Shown here: in pieces, positions 16,879 to 25,399 of the stretch
Position numbering within the stretch: position 1 is the stretch's first letter
Layout of the letters: each line of letters begins with the position of its first letter
NCBI RefSeq assembly: GCF_000407365.1
Contig: NZ_ASVU01000001.1
Span: 124,001 to 188,000 of the forward strand
DNA from: Enterococcus asini ATCC 700915
Lineage (GTDB): Bacteria > Bacillota > Bacilli > Lactobacillales > Enterococcaceae
Direction: 5' to 3'
DNA length: 64,000 nt
Position numbers and translations under genes: made by a program
Notes under the pieces: model-generated
The model's database searches: none
Seen by the model: only the letters and a program-made list of their open reading frames with translations
What the model was told of the DNA's origin: nothing

Positions 16879-17859
16879 TTACTCCCGATATTCTTTCGGG
16901 TCGGGAAAAGTCAATGTGATTTTCGTGCCTTTTCCTACTTGAGAGGCGACATTCATCTCGATGCCTAGCTCTTGGGTTACTTGATCCACTAGATACAGTC
17001 CCATTCCCGTGGCCTCCCCAAAACGGCGACCATTTTCCCCAGTAAAAAAGGCTTGTTTGATCCGAGGCAAATCTCCCGGAGGAATCCCTACACCCTCGTC
17101 TTCAATAACCAGATAAAGCGTTTCTTGCTCCATGGAGGCGCTGAGTTTCACCTTACCCCCGGGGGCCGTGTACTTGATACTGTTAACCAAGAGTTGCTCG
17201 ATCACAAAGCCTAGCCACTTTTCATCGGTAATCAGGTGCAAGTCACTGGCAATTGCCACTTGGGGATAAACTTGGTGCTGGATAAAGAAATTCTTTTGCT
17301 CGGTGACCCGTTGATTGACGAGTTTAGCCAAGTGGACTTGCTTCAAAACAAAATCTCCCCCTAGACCACCTAAGAGTCGCGCTTCATTCATGACCAAATT
17401 CAAGCCACTTTTCAGGCGTTGGGTTTCTTTTAAAATTTCCACTGCGTCCAGTTGATTTTCTTGAGCCATCATTTCCAAAACGGCAATCGGTGTTTTCATT
17501 TGATGAACCCAGAGATTGATAAAGGTCACCTGTTGTTCTTTTTCCCGGCTTTCCTTGGTCAATTGATTTTCTTGTTCTTGAAGTAATTGATTCACCTTGT
17601 AGCTAATGGCCTGACTTAAATGGTCCTGATCTCCTGGCAAAATTCGCTTCGTCTGATCGGATAAAAAAGCATAGAGCCGTCGTTGCCGGGTGTAGGCAAA
17701 AAGCATGCCTCCCCCAAGCAAAAAAGCTCCTACAAAAAACAGGTAGATCAAAAGCGACCAAGAAACGCCTCCAGCAAGCCCCACGATTCCTAATAAGAAG
17801 GCAAAAATCAGCAATAAGCCGAAGTAGCGACTTTTGTGCTGCTTGAGGTAAAACTTCAT
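16879..17859 (-). CDS. BceS-type intramembrane-sensing histidine kinase
   Basis: A 326-residue kinase. Two helices occupy residues about 13-55 with almost no extracellular loop, which is the intramembrane-sensing layout in which the cognate ABC transporter acts as the true sensor. The phosphoacceptor region is LWVHQMKTPIAVLEMM near residue 115. ATP-binding boxes are IEQLLVNSIKYTAPGG (N), EDEGVGIPPGDLPRI (G1) and GEATGMGLYLVDQV (G2). It overlaps its response regulator by 4 bp. Confidence 0.92.
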   Translation of the reverse strand: MKFYLKQHKSRYFGLLLIFAFLLGIVGLAGGVSWSLLIYLFFVGAFLLGGGMLFAYTRQRRLYAFLSDQTKRILPGDQDHLSQAISYKVNQLLQEQENQLTKESREKEQQVTFINLWVHQMKTPIAVLEMMAQENQLDAVEILKETQRLKSGLNLVMNEARLLGGLGGDFVLKQVHLAKLVNQRVTEQKNFFIQHQVYPQVAIASDLHLITDEKWLGFVIEQLLVNSIKYTAPGGKVKLSASMEQETLYLVIEDEGVGIPPGDLPRIKQAFFTGENGRRFGEATGMGLYLVDQVTQELGIEMNVASQVGKGTKITLTFPDPKEYRE

Positions 17860-18545
17860 TTTTCAACCTCCCAAACCAACTGATAGCCTTGACCACGGAG
17901 GGTTTGAATCTTATCCACTAAACCCATATCTTCCAGTTTTTTCCGCAGACGCCCCATATTGACAGAAAGTGTATTATCATCCACAAAGCGCTCATCATCC
18001 CAAAGCTTCATTAAAAAAGTTTCCCGTTTTACGATTCGAGGGGCATGTTCAATCAATAACTCCAGCAGTTCCCCTTCTTTTTTAGTCAAATATTCCTTTT
18101 GATCACCGAAATGGACTTCTAAACGTTCCGGGAAATACTGCAATTCGTGAAAGCTGAAAATCCGCTCCCCGGCAACGGAATACTCCCCATAAGCCCGGCG
18201 CAATTGACTCTTGATTTTCGCCACCAAAACTTCATTGTCAAAAGGTTTCACCAAATAGTCATCCCCGCCATATTCCATGGCCATCACTTGATCCATGGGA
18301 TGATCCCGGGCCGACAAAAAGATGATTGGCAAATTGGACAGCAGCCGCAACTGCCGAGTCCAATAAAAGCCGTCAAAATAAGGCAGATTGATATCCATCA
18401 AGACCAAATCCGGCTGTATTCGCTGAATTTCTTCGGTGAGTTTGGCGAAATCTTGTGCCTGTTCCACCTCAAAGCCATATTTTTGAATCGCATCTTTGAC
18501 CACTTTCGCCAATGCTGTGTCGTCTTCGATTAAAAAGATTTTCAT
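17856..18545 (-). CDS. BceR-type response regulator (OmpR family)
   Basis: A 229-residue regulator with receiver acidic pocket EDD near residues 7-9, phosphoacceptor Asp in LVLMDINLPYFDG (about residue 52), conserved Lys in DDYLVKPF, and a C-terminal winged-helix domain with VDDNTLSVNMGRLRKKLEDMG. It should activate the adjacent ABC transporter genes when the kinase signals cell-wall-active peptides. An extended -10, TGG-TAGAAT, lies about 40 bp upstream on the minus strand with a weak -35. Confidence 0.92.
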   Translation of the reverse strand: MKIFLIEDDTALAKVVKDAIQKYGFEVEQAQDFAKLTEEIQRIQPDLVLMDINLPYFDGFYWTRQLRLLSNLPIIFLSARDHPMDQVMAMEYGGDDYLVKPFDNEVLVAKIKSQLRRAYGEYSVAGERIFSFHELQYFPERLEVHFGDQKEYLTKKEGELLELLIEHAPRIVKRETFLMKLWDDERFVDDNTLSVNMGRLRKKLEDMGLVDKIQTLRGQGYQLVWEVEK

Positions 18546-18851
18546 CCCACTTCACTACTTTCCTTTTCTCTTTCTTGATTCTACCAAAGCCCCTTGAAAA
18601 AAGAAAATATCGTAAATATTGGGGATAAGTTTCTTAAAAATCGTCCCAAAAACTCTCGTGTGGATAACTTTACTAAATAACGAAGAATTTGTTTCATAAC
18701 CTGTGGAAACATCAAAACGACAGGTTTTCAAATTTTTTTCATTTGCTCTAAATACGTGAGATTTCCCAGCGTAATCCCTTTCATGGGGGCACCAAAAAAG
18801 CATCCCGGCGAAAGCTTCTTTTCCAAAAGTTTCGAACGTGATGCTAGTAGC
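18546..18851. other. 306-bp gap between aminotransferase and two-component genes
   Basis: It holds the aminotransferase terminator (18794-18844), a second hairpin-like pair (AACCTGT / ACAGGTT around 18698-18728) and the probable promoter of the two-component genes. An 82-codon frame on the minus strand (18555-18803) has no ribosome site and no recognisable features; I regard it as non-coding. Confidence 0.5.
18794..18844 (-). terminator. Terminator after the aminotransferase
   Basis: On the minus strand GCATC and an inner CGAAACTT arm pair with a matching CGAAAGCTT arm and GATGC, then six Ts follow. It begins 8 bp after the gene's stop. Confidence 0.7.
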
Positions 18852-20030
18852 TTACTGATTTGGTTGTTTTTGCAAATAATTTTCTAAGCGCTTCATGGCT
18901 TCGGCTAAAGCTTCACGACTTGCCGCATAACTAATGCGAATATAGCCTTCTCCGGCTTTACCAAATGCAATTCCCGGAATCACAGCCAATTGATTTTTTT
19001 CTGCCAAGTCCACACAAAAGGCCATGGAGTCTTGGATCTGACCTGCTGGAATCTTCCCGAAGAGGTAAAAAGCACCACTGGGTTTCGCCACTTCAAAACC
19101 GAATTGCTTCAGCTTTTCATAGACGAAATCGCGACGTACCCGATATTCTTCCCCCATTTTTGCTCCATCCTCGATCCCTTGTACCAAGGCTTCCACAGCA
19201 GCCTTTTGGGAGATGGTAGTCGCAGCGGTTACTAAGTATTGATGGACTTTGATAATCTCCGCCGTTAAATCCTGAGGCGCAAAGATAAATCCAATTCGCC
19301 AGCCAGTCATAGCATGGGATTTCGATAACCCGTTGAGCAAAATCGTCTGATCAGGCAGGTATTCTGCAAGGGAGACGTGCTCTTGATCGTAACTCAACTC
19401 ACTATAAACCTCGTCACTGATCACAAAGACCGGATACTCTTTCAAAACTTCTGCTAACGCCTGGACTTCTTCTCGACTATACGTCACCCCGGTAGGATTG
19501 CTTGGATAGTTCAAAATCACAGCTTTAACTGCTGGACCTTCTTTTACCAAGGTTTCCCGGAGCATTTCCGGAGATAAAACAAACCCATTGTCACTAGTAT
19601 CCATGTACACAGCCTGAGCTCCGGCTAAGGTGATGACTGGTTCATAGCCAGGATAAATCGGTGCTGGCAACAATACCTTATCTCCGGCTTCTAAAATTGC
19701 CAACAAAGAAGCCGAAATCGCCTCGGTGACACCCACAGTTACCAAAATTTCCTTTTGGGCATCATAGGTCAGGCCATATTTTTCTTTTACGAAATAAGCC
19801 GCAGCTTCCCGGACATCCGGCAATCCCGCCATCCCGCTGTAATGACTAAAATTGTCGTTAATTGCTTGTTTCCCGGCATCTTTAATATGCTCCGGGGTAT
19901 TAAAATCTGGCTCGCCTAAAGTTAGCTTTAAGATTCCCTCGATGCCTGACACTCGCTCGTCGAATTGTCGAATCAAAGAAACCGCAATCTGGTCTACTTG
20001 TTTGTTGAATCGCTCCGTTAATGGATTCAT
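18852..20030 (-). CDS. PLP-dependent class I/II aminotransferase (PatA/AraT-like)
   Basis: A 392-residue fold-type I aminotransferase. It has the substrate-entry sequence TLGEPDFNTPEHI near residue 37, the PLP-contacting NYPSNPTGV at 174-182, an Asp in ISDEVYSEL, Schiff-base lysine K237 in NGLSKSHAMTGWR and the C-terminal substrate carboxylate Arg in YIRISYAAS. Relatives act on aromatic amino acids or N-acetyl-diaminopimelate; I cannot choose between them. Single gene with its own terminator, no biosynthetic neighbours. Confidence 0.9.
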   Translation of the reverse strand: MNPLTERFNKQVDQIAVSLIRQFDERVSGIEGILKLTLGEPDFNTPEHIKDAGKQAINDNFSHYSGMAGLPDVREAAAYFVKEKYGLTYDAQKEILVTVGVTEAISASLLAILEAGDKVLLPAPIYPGYEPVITLAGAQAVYMDTSDNGFVLSPEMLRETLVKEGPAVKAVILNYPSNPTGVTYSREEVQALAEVLKEYPVFVISDEVYSELSYDQEHVSLAEYLPDQTILLNGLSKSHAMTGWRIGFIFAPQDLTAEIIKVHQYLVTAATTISQKAAVEALVQGIEDGAKMGEEYRVRRDFVYEKLKQFGFEVAKPSGAFYLFGKIPAGQIQDSMAFCVDLAEKNQLAVIPGIAFGKAGEGYIRISYAASREALAEAMKRLENYLQKQPNQ

Positions 20031-20420
20031 TCTATCAACCCCTTTGCCCTACATCCTACCATAACTTGAAAACGGGATACAAATGCCATCGTAATTTTTT
20101 TAAAGTGCTTAGCGTACGCCTTGAGCAACGAGTATTTTTTAGTTATTCAAAAACTACAAACAAATAAAAAAAAAAAAACAGATAAAATTGAATTTTGCGT
20201 TCGTTATCCAACTTCGATATTTTTTCTTTTTTGTTTTTAAAAGTGGTTGCTCTTGCGATAGCATTTTAGGGATATTGTGTAAATTCGTAGATAATTCTGG
20301 CAATTAAGCGTGATTCCATTAAAAAATAACTCATCCTAAAAGAAAAACCAGCAAAAGCACTTGTCCTTTTATTTAATGGTCGTAAAATAAAAATGAATAA
20401 CAAACAACTGGAGGCGAACT
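20031..20420. other. AT-rich 390-bp gap with promoter for the small membrane protein
   Basis: A plus-strand promoter, TTGTCC (20361-20366), 16-bp spacer, TAAAAT (20383-20388), precedes a GGAGG ribosome site at 20410. The rest is very AT-rich, with a run of 13 As near 20167-20179. I see no gene or structured RNA. Confidence 0.55.
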
Positions 20421-20816
20421 ATGAAAAGACAGCTTAAAAGATTACCCATCGCGTTATTTTCGATTCCCTTTGTCTATTTGTCTCTGTTACTTGATGCCTA
20501 TTATCAATCCATTTTAGGCTTTCTCTTTTCTCTGTTGCTCACTGTCCTGCTAGGGTTTTATTTTAAAGCTAGCAACCAACTGCCCCTTTGGCTGATTGGC
20601 AATATCATCAGCACGCTTCTTTCCTTGTATTTGCAATTTCAGCATCCCGAGTGGACGTTTTTCTATCAACCGTTTAATCCCACTTGGCTGGTGTTAGGCC
20701 TGTCCTTTATGTATTTAGTTCCCCAGCTCTTCGGTATTTTTTGGGCGAAAGTCCTGCGTGTCCAGCTCTTTTCTCAAGGCCAACAGCGCCACTTGCAACA
20801 AAAAAAGCATCACTAA
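20421..20816 (+). CDS. Hypothetical small membrane protein
   Basis: A 131-residue protein I do not recognise. It has a basic start (MKRQLKR), then about four hydrophobic segments (about residues 10-28, 30-48, 55-72, 88-108) and a His/Gln/Lys-rich tail ending KKHH, which gives an inside-positive topology at both ends. It has a good GGAGG ribosome site, its own promoter and a terminator. It is monocistronic and convergent with the Phd-like gene. No function assigned. Confidence 0.75.
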   Translation: MKRQLKRLPIALFSIPFVYLSLLLDAYYQSILGFLFSLLLTVLLGFYFKASNQLPLWLIGNIISTLLSLYLQFQHPEWTFFYQPFNPTWLVLGLSFMYLVPQLFGIFWAKVLRVQLFSQGQQRHLQQKKHH

Positions 20817-20820
20817 ACAA

Positions 20821-20866
20821 AAAACTGGCAAAACGCTCAAACGAAGTGTTTTGCCAGTTTTTTTAT
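20821..20866. terminator. Bidirectional terminator between membrane protein and Phd-like gene
   Basis: A 14-bp stem (20821-20834 with 20848-20861) is flanked by As on the left and a T-run on the right. Confidence 0.9.
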
Positions 20867-21381
20867 TCGACTTCTTTTAGGTGAATCTTCTTGATAATCA
20901 CTTTATCAAACATAGAAGCTTGATTGTCTTGTTCCCCAATCACTTCCGCTACGATATTGGTACCATTGTGTTTTTTGCGTAGTTGGTAGACGATTTTGCC
21001 GGTTTGTTTCAGCTCATTGACCATGTCCACCACGCCGCCAAAGCCGGTCTTCCGGGTAATAAATCCTAAAGCCACCATGCGTTCATCCAAATTCTTGGCG
21101 GAAACAGTAGAGCCGGTAATCAACGCTTCTCGCATCACTCCGAGGAAATCATCCAAACCTGCCACAGATTCCAACGGTTCTTCTTCTACTTGCGGACGAC
21201 TGTGCAATTCCTGCAAGAGATTTTCATATTGTTCTTGAGTCAACATGACCCCAGCGACTTTTTCCCGATTGAAAACATAGACGGCAGTCCCTGCTTCCCG
21301 GGCTTGTTCAAAGACATCCATGGGGGATTTTTTGACTTCAGTAATCGATGTTGTAGGTACGTCCAACTTCTTTAATTCCAT
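20863..21381 (-). CDS. Phd/YefM-like protein with extended C-terminal domain
   Basis: A 172-residue protein. Residues about 8-60 (SITEVKKSPMDVFEQAREAGTAV..., then VFNREKVAGVMLTQEQYENLL) look like the Phd/YefM antitoxin N-terminal fold, which binds DNA as a dimer. The remaining 100 residues are not a short toxin-neutralising tail but a separate region, with GFITRKTGFGGVVDMVNEL, that I do not recognise. No RelE, YoeB or Doc toxin gene is adjacent, so it may act as a stand-alone regulator. The ATG at 21381 is the only plausible start; a plain ribosome site (AGGAGTGACGAG) lies just upstream. Confidence 0.7.
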   Translation of the reverse strand: MELKKLDVPTTSITEVKKSPMDVFEQAREAGTAVYVFNREKVAGVMLTQEQYENLLQELHSRPQVEEEPLESVAGLDDFLGVMREALITGSTVSAKNLDERMVALGFITRKTGFGGVVDMVNELKQTGKIVYQLRKKHNGTNIVAEVIGEQDNQASMFDKVIIKKIHLKEVE

Positions 21382-21496
21382 CTCGTCACTCCTATTTCAC
21401 TACTACTTCAAGCTGTTCCTGGACGAAGCGCATCCCGCTACTTCGTTAACGAACACATTATAACACAAACCTTTCTCTCCACTACAGGCTTCCAGC

Positions 21497-21526
21497 AAAA
21501 AAGCCACCACATTTTGTTGAGGTGGC
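21497..21526 (-). terminator. Terminator after copB
   Basis: GCCACC (21503-21508) pairs with GGTGGC (21521-21526), followed on the minus strand by six Ts. Confidence 0.8.
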
Positions 21527-21536
21527 GGATTTTTCT

Positions 21537-23738
21537 TTATTTGATCTTCAAAGTCATGGCATTAATGGCAACAATCACGGTACTCAAGGACATCAAAATC
21601 GCCCCCACCGCCGGATTTAGGATAATGCCGATTGGTGCCAAAATCCCTGCTGCTAACGGAATCGCAAAGATGTTGTAGCCGGCTCCCCACCAGAGGTTTT
21701 GAATCATCTTGCGGCGGGTTTCCTTAGCCAAATCCAAAAAGCGTAAGATGTCATCGGGATTGGAGTTGGTTAAGACCACATCTGCCGAGTCGATGGCGAC
21801 ATCAGTCCCCGCTCCAATAGCGATCCCTACCGTGGCCCGGGCCAAGCTTGGAGCATCATTGATTCCATCCCCAACCATGGCAACTTTCTTGCCTTCACCG
21901 GTTAATTTTGCCACAATGGCTTCTTTGTCTTCCGGTAACAATTCTGCATAGTAATGATCTAATCCGAGATACTTCGCCACACTGGCCGCGGCGTGTTCAT
22001 TGTCCCCGGTCAGCATTACCGGTTCAATTTCCCGCTCTTTCAAGGCTTTAATGAAAGCTTTTGCTTCTGGTTTGATTTGATCCCCTAAAGCAATCAAGGC
22101 CCACAATTCGTCTGCTACTAGTAAATAGCTAATCGTATTGCCTTGTTCAGCGTATCGGTCGCTGGCTTTATCGGGAACGGTGATTGCCCGTCGTTTTAAC
22201 TCCGACTCATTGACAATGGCAACTTTTTGCCCAGCCACCGTTCCCGTTAAGCCCACACCGGAAACATTCTTCACATCTTCGGCGGCTTTGGGAGTAATTT
22301 TTTGCTCTTTCAAGTAGTTCATAATCCCTGTGGCAATCGGGTGATTAGCAGAAGCTTCCAAAGCGCCCAGAACACTCAGAACCTCTTGATCATCTTGGTC
22401 TTTTGTGAAATTCACAAAGCCCGTAACCGCAAAAGTACCCGCGGTCAATGTACCAGTTTTATCCAACAAGACTTGCTGAATTTCCGTAGCGCTTTCCAAG
22501 GCGTTGCGATTTTTCAGCAAGAGCCCTTCTTTCGCCGCAATGGATGTGGAACGAGCCACAATCAACGGAATCGCTAAGCCCAGTGCATGAGGACAGGCGA
22601 TGACGAAGACGGTCACCATACGATTTAAAGCCGTAGATAAATCCGCGACGAACAACCAAATGACAAATGCTGCAATCCCAGCAAAAAGAGCGATGTAAAA
22701 GAGCCATTTCGCTACTTTATCCGCAAGATTTTCCAGTTTTGACTTTTGTGCTTGAGCGGAACGTACCATTTCCATGACTTTCGCCAAGTAACCGCTAGAA
22801 CCGGTCCCGGTGACTTTTACGGTGATTGTGCCATTACCGTTCACAGAGCCACCGATAACTTTGTCGCCCACGGCTTTTTTCACCCCTCGTGATTCCCCGG
22901 TCACTGCGGATTCATCCACGGTAGTTTCGCCTTTTTCAATCACTCCATCTACCGGCATCTTATCGCCAGCCCGGACCAACAGCCGCTCCCCTTCTTTGAC
23001 CGCTTGTAAAGAGACCTCTTCTTCTCCTTTGTCAGTCAAACGGGTAACTGTATCGGGCAAGAGCTCCGCCAGTTTTTGCAGAGCGTTGCCGGCATTAGAC
23101 ACGGCATTCATCTCAATCCAGTGACCTAAGAGCATAATCACGATTAACGTAGCTAGCTCCCAGAAAAAGTCCATTACATGAGTGTGGAGGAAACGATTGG
23201 CTATAAAGGAGTAAATGCTGTACACATAGGCCACCGTAATCCCCATGGCAATCAACGTCATCATTGCCGGACTCTTGTCTTTTAGTTCCATTTTAGCACC
23301 GGCCAAGAACGGTTGCCCACCGTAGAAAAAGAGAATCGTGGCCAAAATCAACACTACCCAGTCTGAACCGGGGAATGTAATTTGAAAGGGCAATTCCATC
23401 CCCATCATAGGGGATAGTAAAATAATCGGAATCGCCAAAACTAGCGATAGCCAAAATTTCTGCTTAAAATTGCCCATATGCATGGAGTGGTCCATGCCCC
23501 CCATGGAATGATCCATCCCAGCCATATCGTGATGCATGTGCCCATGATCCATCTGACTCATATCATGTTCCATATGCTCGTGATCCATCTTGCTCATATC
23601 ATGTTCCATGTGTTCGTGATCCATCTTACTCATATCATGTTCCATATGCTTGTGATCCATCTTGCTCATATCATGTTCCATGTGTTCGTGATCCATCTTG
23701 CTCATATCATGTTCATGTTTCGGTTGTTCTTCCTTCAC
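21537..23738 (-). CDS. copB: Copper-exporting P-type ATPase CopB with His/Met-rich repeat N-terminus
   Basis: A 733-residue P1B-type ATPase that pumps copper or silver out of the cell. Residues 1-90 are a metal-binding tail built from a 12-residue repeat (HDMSKMDHEHME and variants). The membrane metal site is CPH (in VIACPHALGLAIP, near residue 380), typical of the CopB/P1B-3 class. The phosphorylation site is DKTGTLTAG, the actuator motif is TGES, and the hinge is [13 protein letters not shown]. It has no HMA domain, in contrast to CopA nearby. It follows the multicopper oxidase by 83 bp on the same strand and is probably induced with the copper cluster, although no cop box lies directly before it. 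Confidence 0.95.
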   Translation of the reverse strand: MKEEQPKHEHDMSKMDHEHMEHDMSKMDHKHMEHDMSKMDHEHMEHDMSKMDHEHMEHDMSQMDHGHMHHDMAGMDHSMGGMDHSMHMGNFKQKFWLSLVLAIPIILLSPMMGMELPFQITFPGSDWVVLILATILFFYGGQPFLAGAKMELKDKSPAMMTLIAMGITVAYVYSIYSFIANRFLHTHVMDFFWELATLIVIMLLGHWIEMNAVSNAGNALQKLAELLPDTVTRLTDKGEEEVSLQAVKEGERLLVRAGDKMPVDGVIEKGETTVDESAVTGESRGVKKAVGDKVIGGSVNGNGTITVKVTGTGSSGYLAKVMEMVRSAQAQKSKLENLADKVAKWLFYIALFAGIAAFVIWLFVADLSTALNRMVTVFVIACPHALGLAIPLIVARSTSIAAKEGLLLKNRNALESATEIQQVLLDKTGTLTAGTFAVTGFVNFTKDQDDQEVLSVLGALEASANHPIATGIMNYLKEQKITPKAAEDVKNVSGVGLTGTVAGQKVAIVNESELKRRAITVPDKASDRYAEQGNTISYLLVADELWALIALGDQIKPEAKAFIKALKEREIEPVMLTGDNEHAAASVAKYLGLDHYYAELLPEDKEAIVAKLTGEGKKVAMVGDGINDAPSLARATVGIAIGAGTDVAIDSADVVLTNSNPDDILRFLDLAKETRRKMIQNLWWGAGYNIFAIPLAAGILAPIGIILNPAVGAILMSLSTVIVAINAMTLKIK
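23557..23714 (-). repeat. 36-bp tandem repeat encoding the CopB His/Met motif
   Basis: The word CTCATATCATGTTC recurs at 23557, 23593, 23629, 23665 and 23701, exactly 36 bp apart, each unit encoding HDMSKMDHEHME-like residues. Copies differ mainly at silent or Glu/Lys positions. Repeat number may vary between strains. Confidence 0.95.
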
Positions 23739-23821
23739 AAAACAACGCCCCTTTCCAATTCTTTTCCTATCTCCATCCTAACATGGAAGCTCGGGAAAAG
23801 CCGTTTCCGCGAACCTCCAGT

Positions 23822-25303
23822 CTAAACCACGTTGACTTGCCCCATCATGCCATTTTCTTCGTGTTCCAAAATATGACAGTGATACATAAAAAGGCCGGGA
23901 TGATCGAATGTCACCAATAGCTCCACTTGTTCCTCTGGATTGACTAATACCGTGTCTTTCCACCCCGCTTCATTTTCACTAGGTGGCTGCCCATTACGGG
24001 AAATAATCTGAAATTGAACTCCATGAAGATGGAATGGATGAGCCATGCCACCCATCATCCCGCCGACATTACTCACTTCCCAAACTTCTTGGGTACCCGT
24101 TTTTGCTTGTAAGTCAATTCGCTCCGGATCAAATTTTTGATCATTGATACTGACCATGTGGGACATCCCTTTTAAAGTGATTTCTTGGCGCTTTAAGCCT
24201 TGTAAGTCTTTTTGTGCTACATGCTTTATTTCATTGAGTGTTTCTTTGGAATCAAAGGCTGTAGCTTTTTGCCCGTTGATTTTAATGGTCAACGCAGTGT
24301 TTTGATTCGCTAAAAGACGGAAGCTTTCTCCCGAGCGAAATTGCTGGGTATCCACCAGGATTTCTCCTCGCTCACCAGGAGACAAGCGCAAGGAGGTTAA
24401 TTTCACTCCTTGATTTAAAAGACCCCCATCGGTTGCAATTTGATAGAAAGGCTGGCCTTCTGATAAGGAAAAATCAAAATTGCGGGCATTGGAGCCATTG
24501 ACGACACGCAAGCGTAGCCAACGTTCCTCTGTTTCTAGATAAGGATTCAGCGTACCATTCACTAACAGTGTGTCCCCTTGAATCCCATCTCCCGTAGTAT
24601 CTTCTTGATAGTTCAATTGGTTGTCCTGATCAAAGGATTTGTCTTGAACGATCAGCGGAAAATCATTAACCCCATACTCATCTGGTAGCCTCAATTGCTT
24701 ACTGTGATCATCTTCTATATAGAGCAATCCCGCTAAGCCTTGATACACTTGGGCCGCAGTTGCTCCCATAGGATGGGGATGAAACCATAAAGTAGCGGCT
24801 TCTTGCTCCACGGTAAAGTTTACGGTCTTGGTCTGTCCAGGAGCGATGACTTGATGCGGCCCTCCATCCGCAGAAGATGCCAGTTTTAGTCCATGCCAGT
24901 GAAAGGATGTTTCTGTAGGCAATTGATTTTCCGTGATAAAAGTCACGTCTTGCCCTTTTTTCAAGCGAATCACCGGACCCAAGAAATCACCATTGTAGCC
25001 TAGGGTCTGTGTTTTTTTCCCTGACTTGATTTGATAGGCGCCTTTTTGGGCTGTAATTCGATACGTTACGTGATTGCCCTCTTCTTCCGTTGGTTCCAGT
25101 AGTGGCGGAATCGCAAGTTTTTGTTCCTTTTGTTCACTTACTTGGAGAGGCGCACTTTCGTCGGTCATCATTTGCCCCATCATCCCATGACTTCCTTGAG
25201 AATCCGTCGTCCCCTGTTTTTGAGTGAGGTTTTTCCCTAAGAAAAAGCCCCCACCCACAAGTAGGACGACACCGGCAAGAATCCGCCATTTCTGTTTGAT
25301 CAT
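23822..25303 (-). CDS. Multicopper oxidase (CueO/CopA laccase-like), membrane-anchored or secreted
   Basis: A 493-residue protein. The N-terminus has a basic start and a hydrophobic stretch (residues 8-24) without an obvious lipobox, so it is exported or anchored. Copper ligand motifs are present in the family order: HWHGLKL near 135, WFHPHPMG, HPFHLHGVQF and C-terminal HCHILEHEENGMM. It likely oxidises Cu(I) to less toxic Cu(II) outside the membrane, using O2. It lies between copA and copB, 96 bp after copA. The ribosome site AAAGGATG precedes the ATG. A terminator hairpin separates it from copA, so expression may depend on readthrough or a separate promoter that I could not identify. Confidence 0.93.
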   Translation of the reverse strand: MIKQKWRILAGVVLLVGGGFFLGKNLTQKQGTTDSQGSHGMMGQMMTDESAPLQVSEQKEQKLAIPPLLEPTEEEGNHVTYRITAQKGAYQIKSGKKTQTLGYNGDFLGPVIRLKKGQDVTFITENQLPTETSFHWHGLKLASSADGGPHQVIAPGQTKTVNFTVEQEAATLWFHPHPMGATAAQVYQGLAGLLYIEDDHSKQLRLPDEYGVNDFPLIVQDKSFDQDNQLNYQEDTTGDGIQGDTLLVNGTLNPYLETEERWLRLRVVNGSNARNFDFSLSEGQPFYQIATDGGLLNQGVKLTSLRLSPGERGEILVDTQQFRSGESFRLLANQNTALTIKINGQKATAFDSKETLNEIKHVAQKDLQGLKRQEITLKGMSHMVSINDQKFDPERIDLQAKTGTQEVWEVSNVGGMMGGMAHPFHLHGVQFQIISRNGQPPSENEAGWKDTVLVNPEEQVELLVTFDHPGLFMYHCHILEHEENGMMGQVNVV

Positions 25304-25344
25304 CTAGTAAACATCCTTTCTTGTTGAGCCATCTTTCCCCCTAA

Positions 25345-25392
25345 ATAAAAAAATCATTTTGCAGTTGGCATTTGCTTTCCACAAAATGATTT
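25345..25392 (-). terminator. Terminator or attenuator after copA
   Basis: AAATCATTTTG (25351-25361) pairs with CAAAATGATTT (25382-25392). On the minus strand a run of seven Ts follows. It lies between copA and the multicopper oxidase. Confidence 0.8.
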
Positions 25393-25399
25393 TTCAAGG

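Noticed and set aside
18555-18803. 82-codon minus-strand frame
   Set aside because: It has no ribosome site and overlaps the terminator and promoter region; its composition does not look coding.
23557-23714. CRISPR-like array from regularly spaced repeats
   Set aside because: The 36-bp units are contiguous and coding, with no unique spacers.
23478-23825. 115-codon plus-strand frame rich in His and Met
   Set aside because: It is the antisense reading of the CopB repeat; the 36-bp repeat keeps several frames open.
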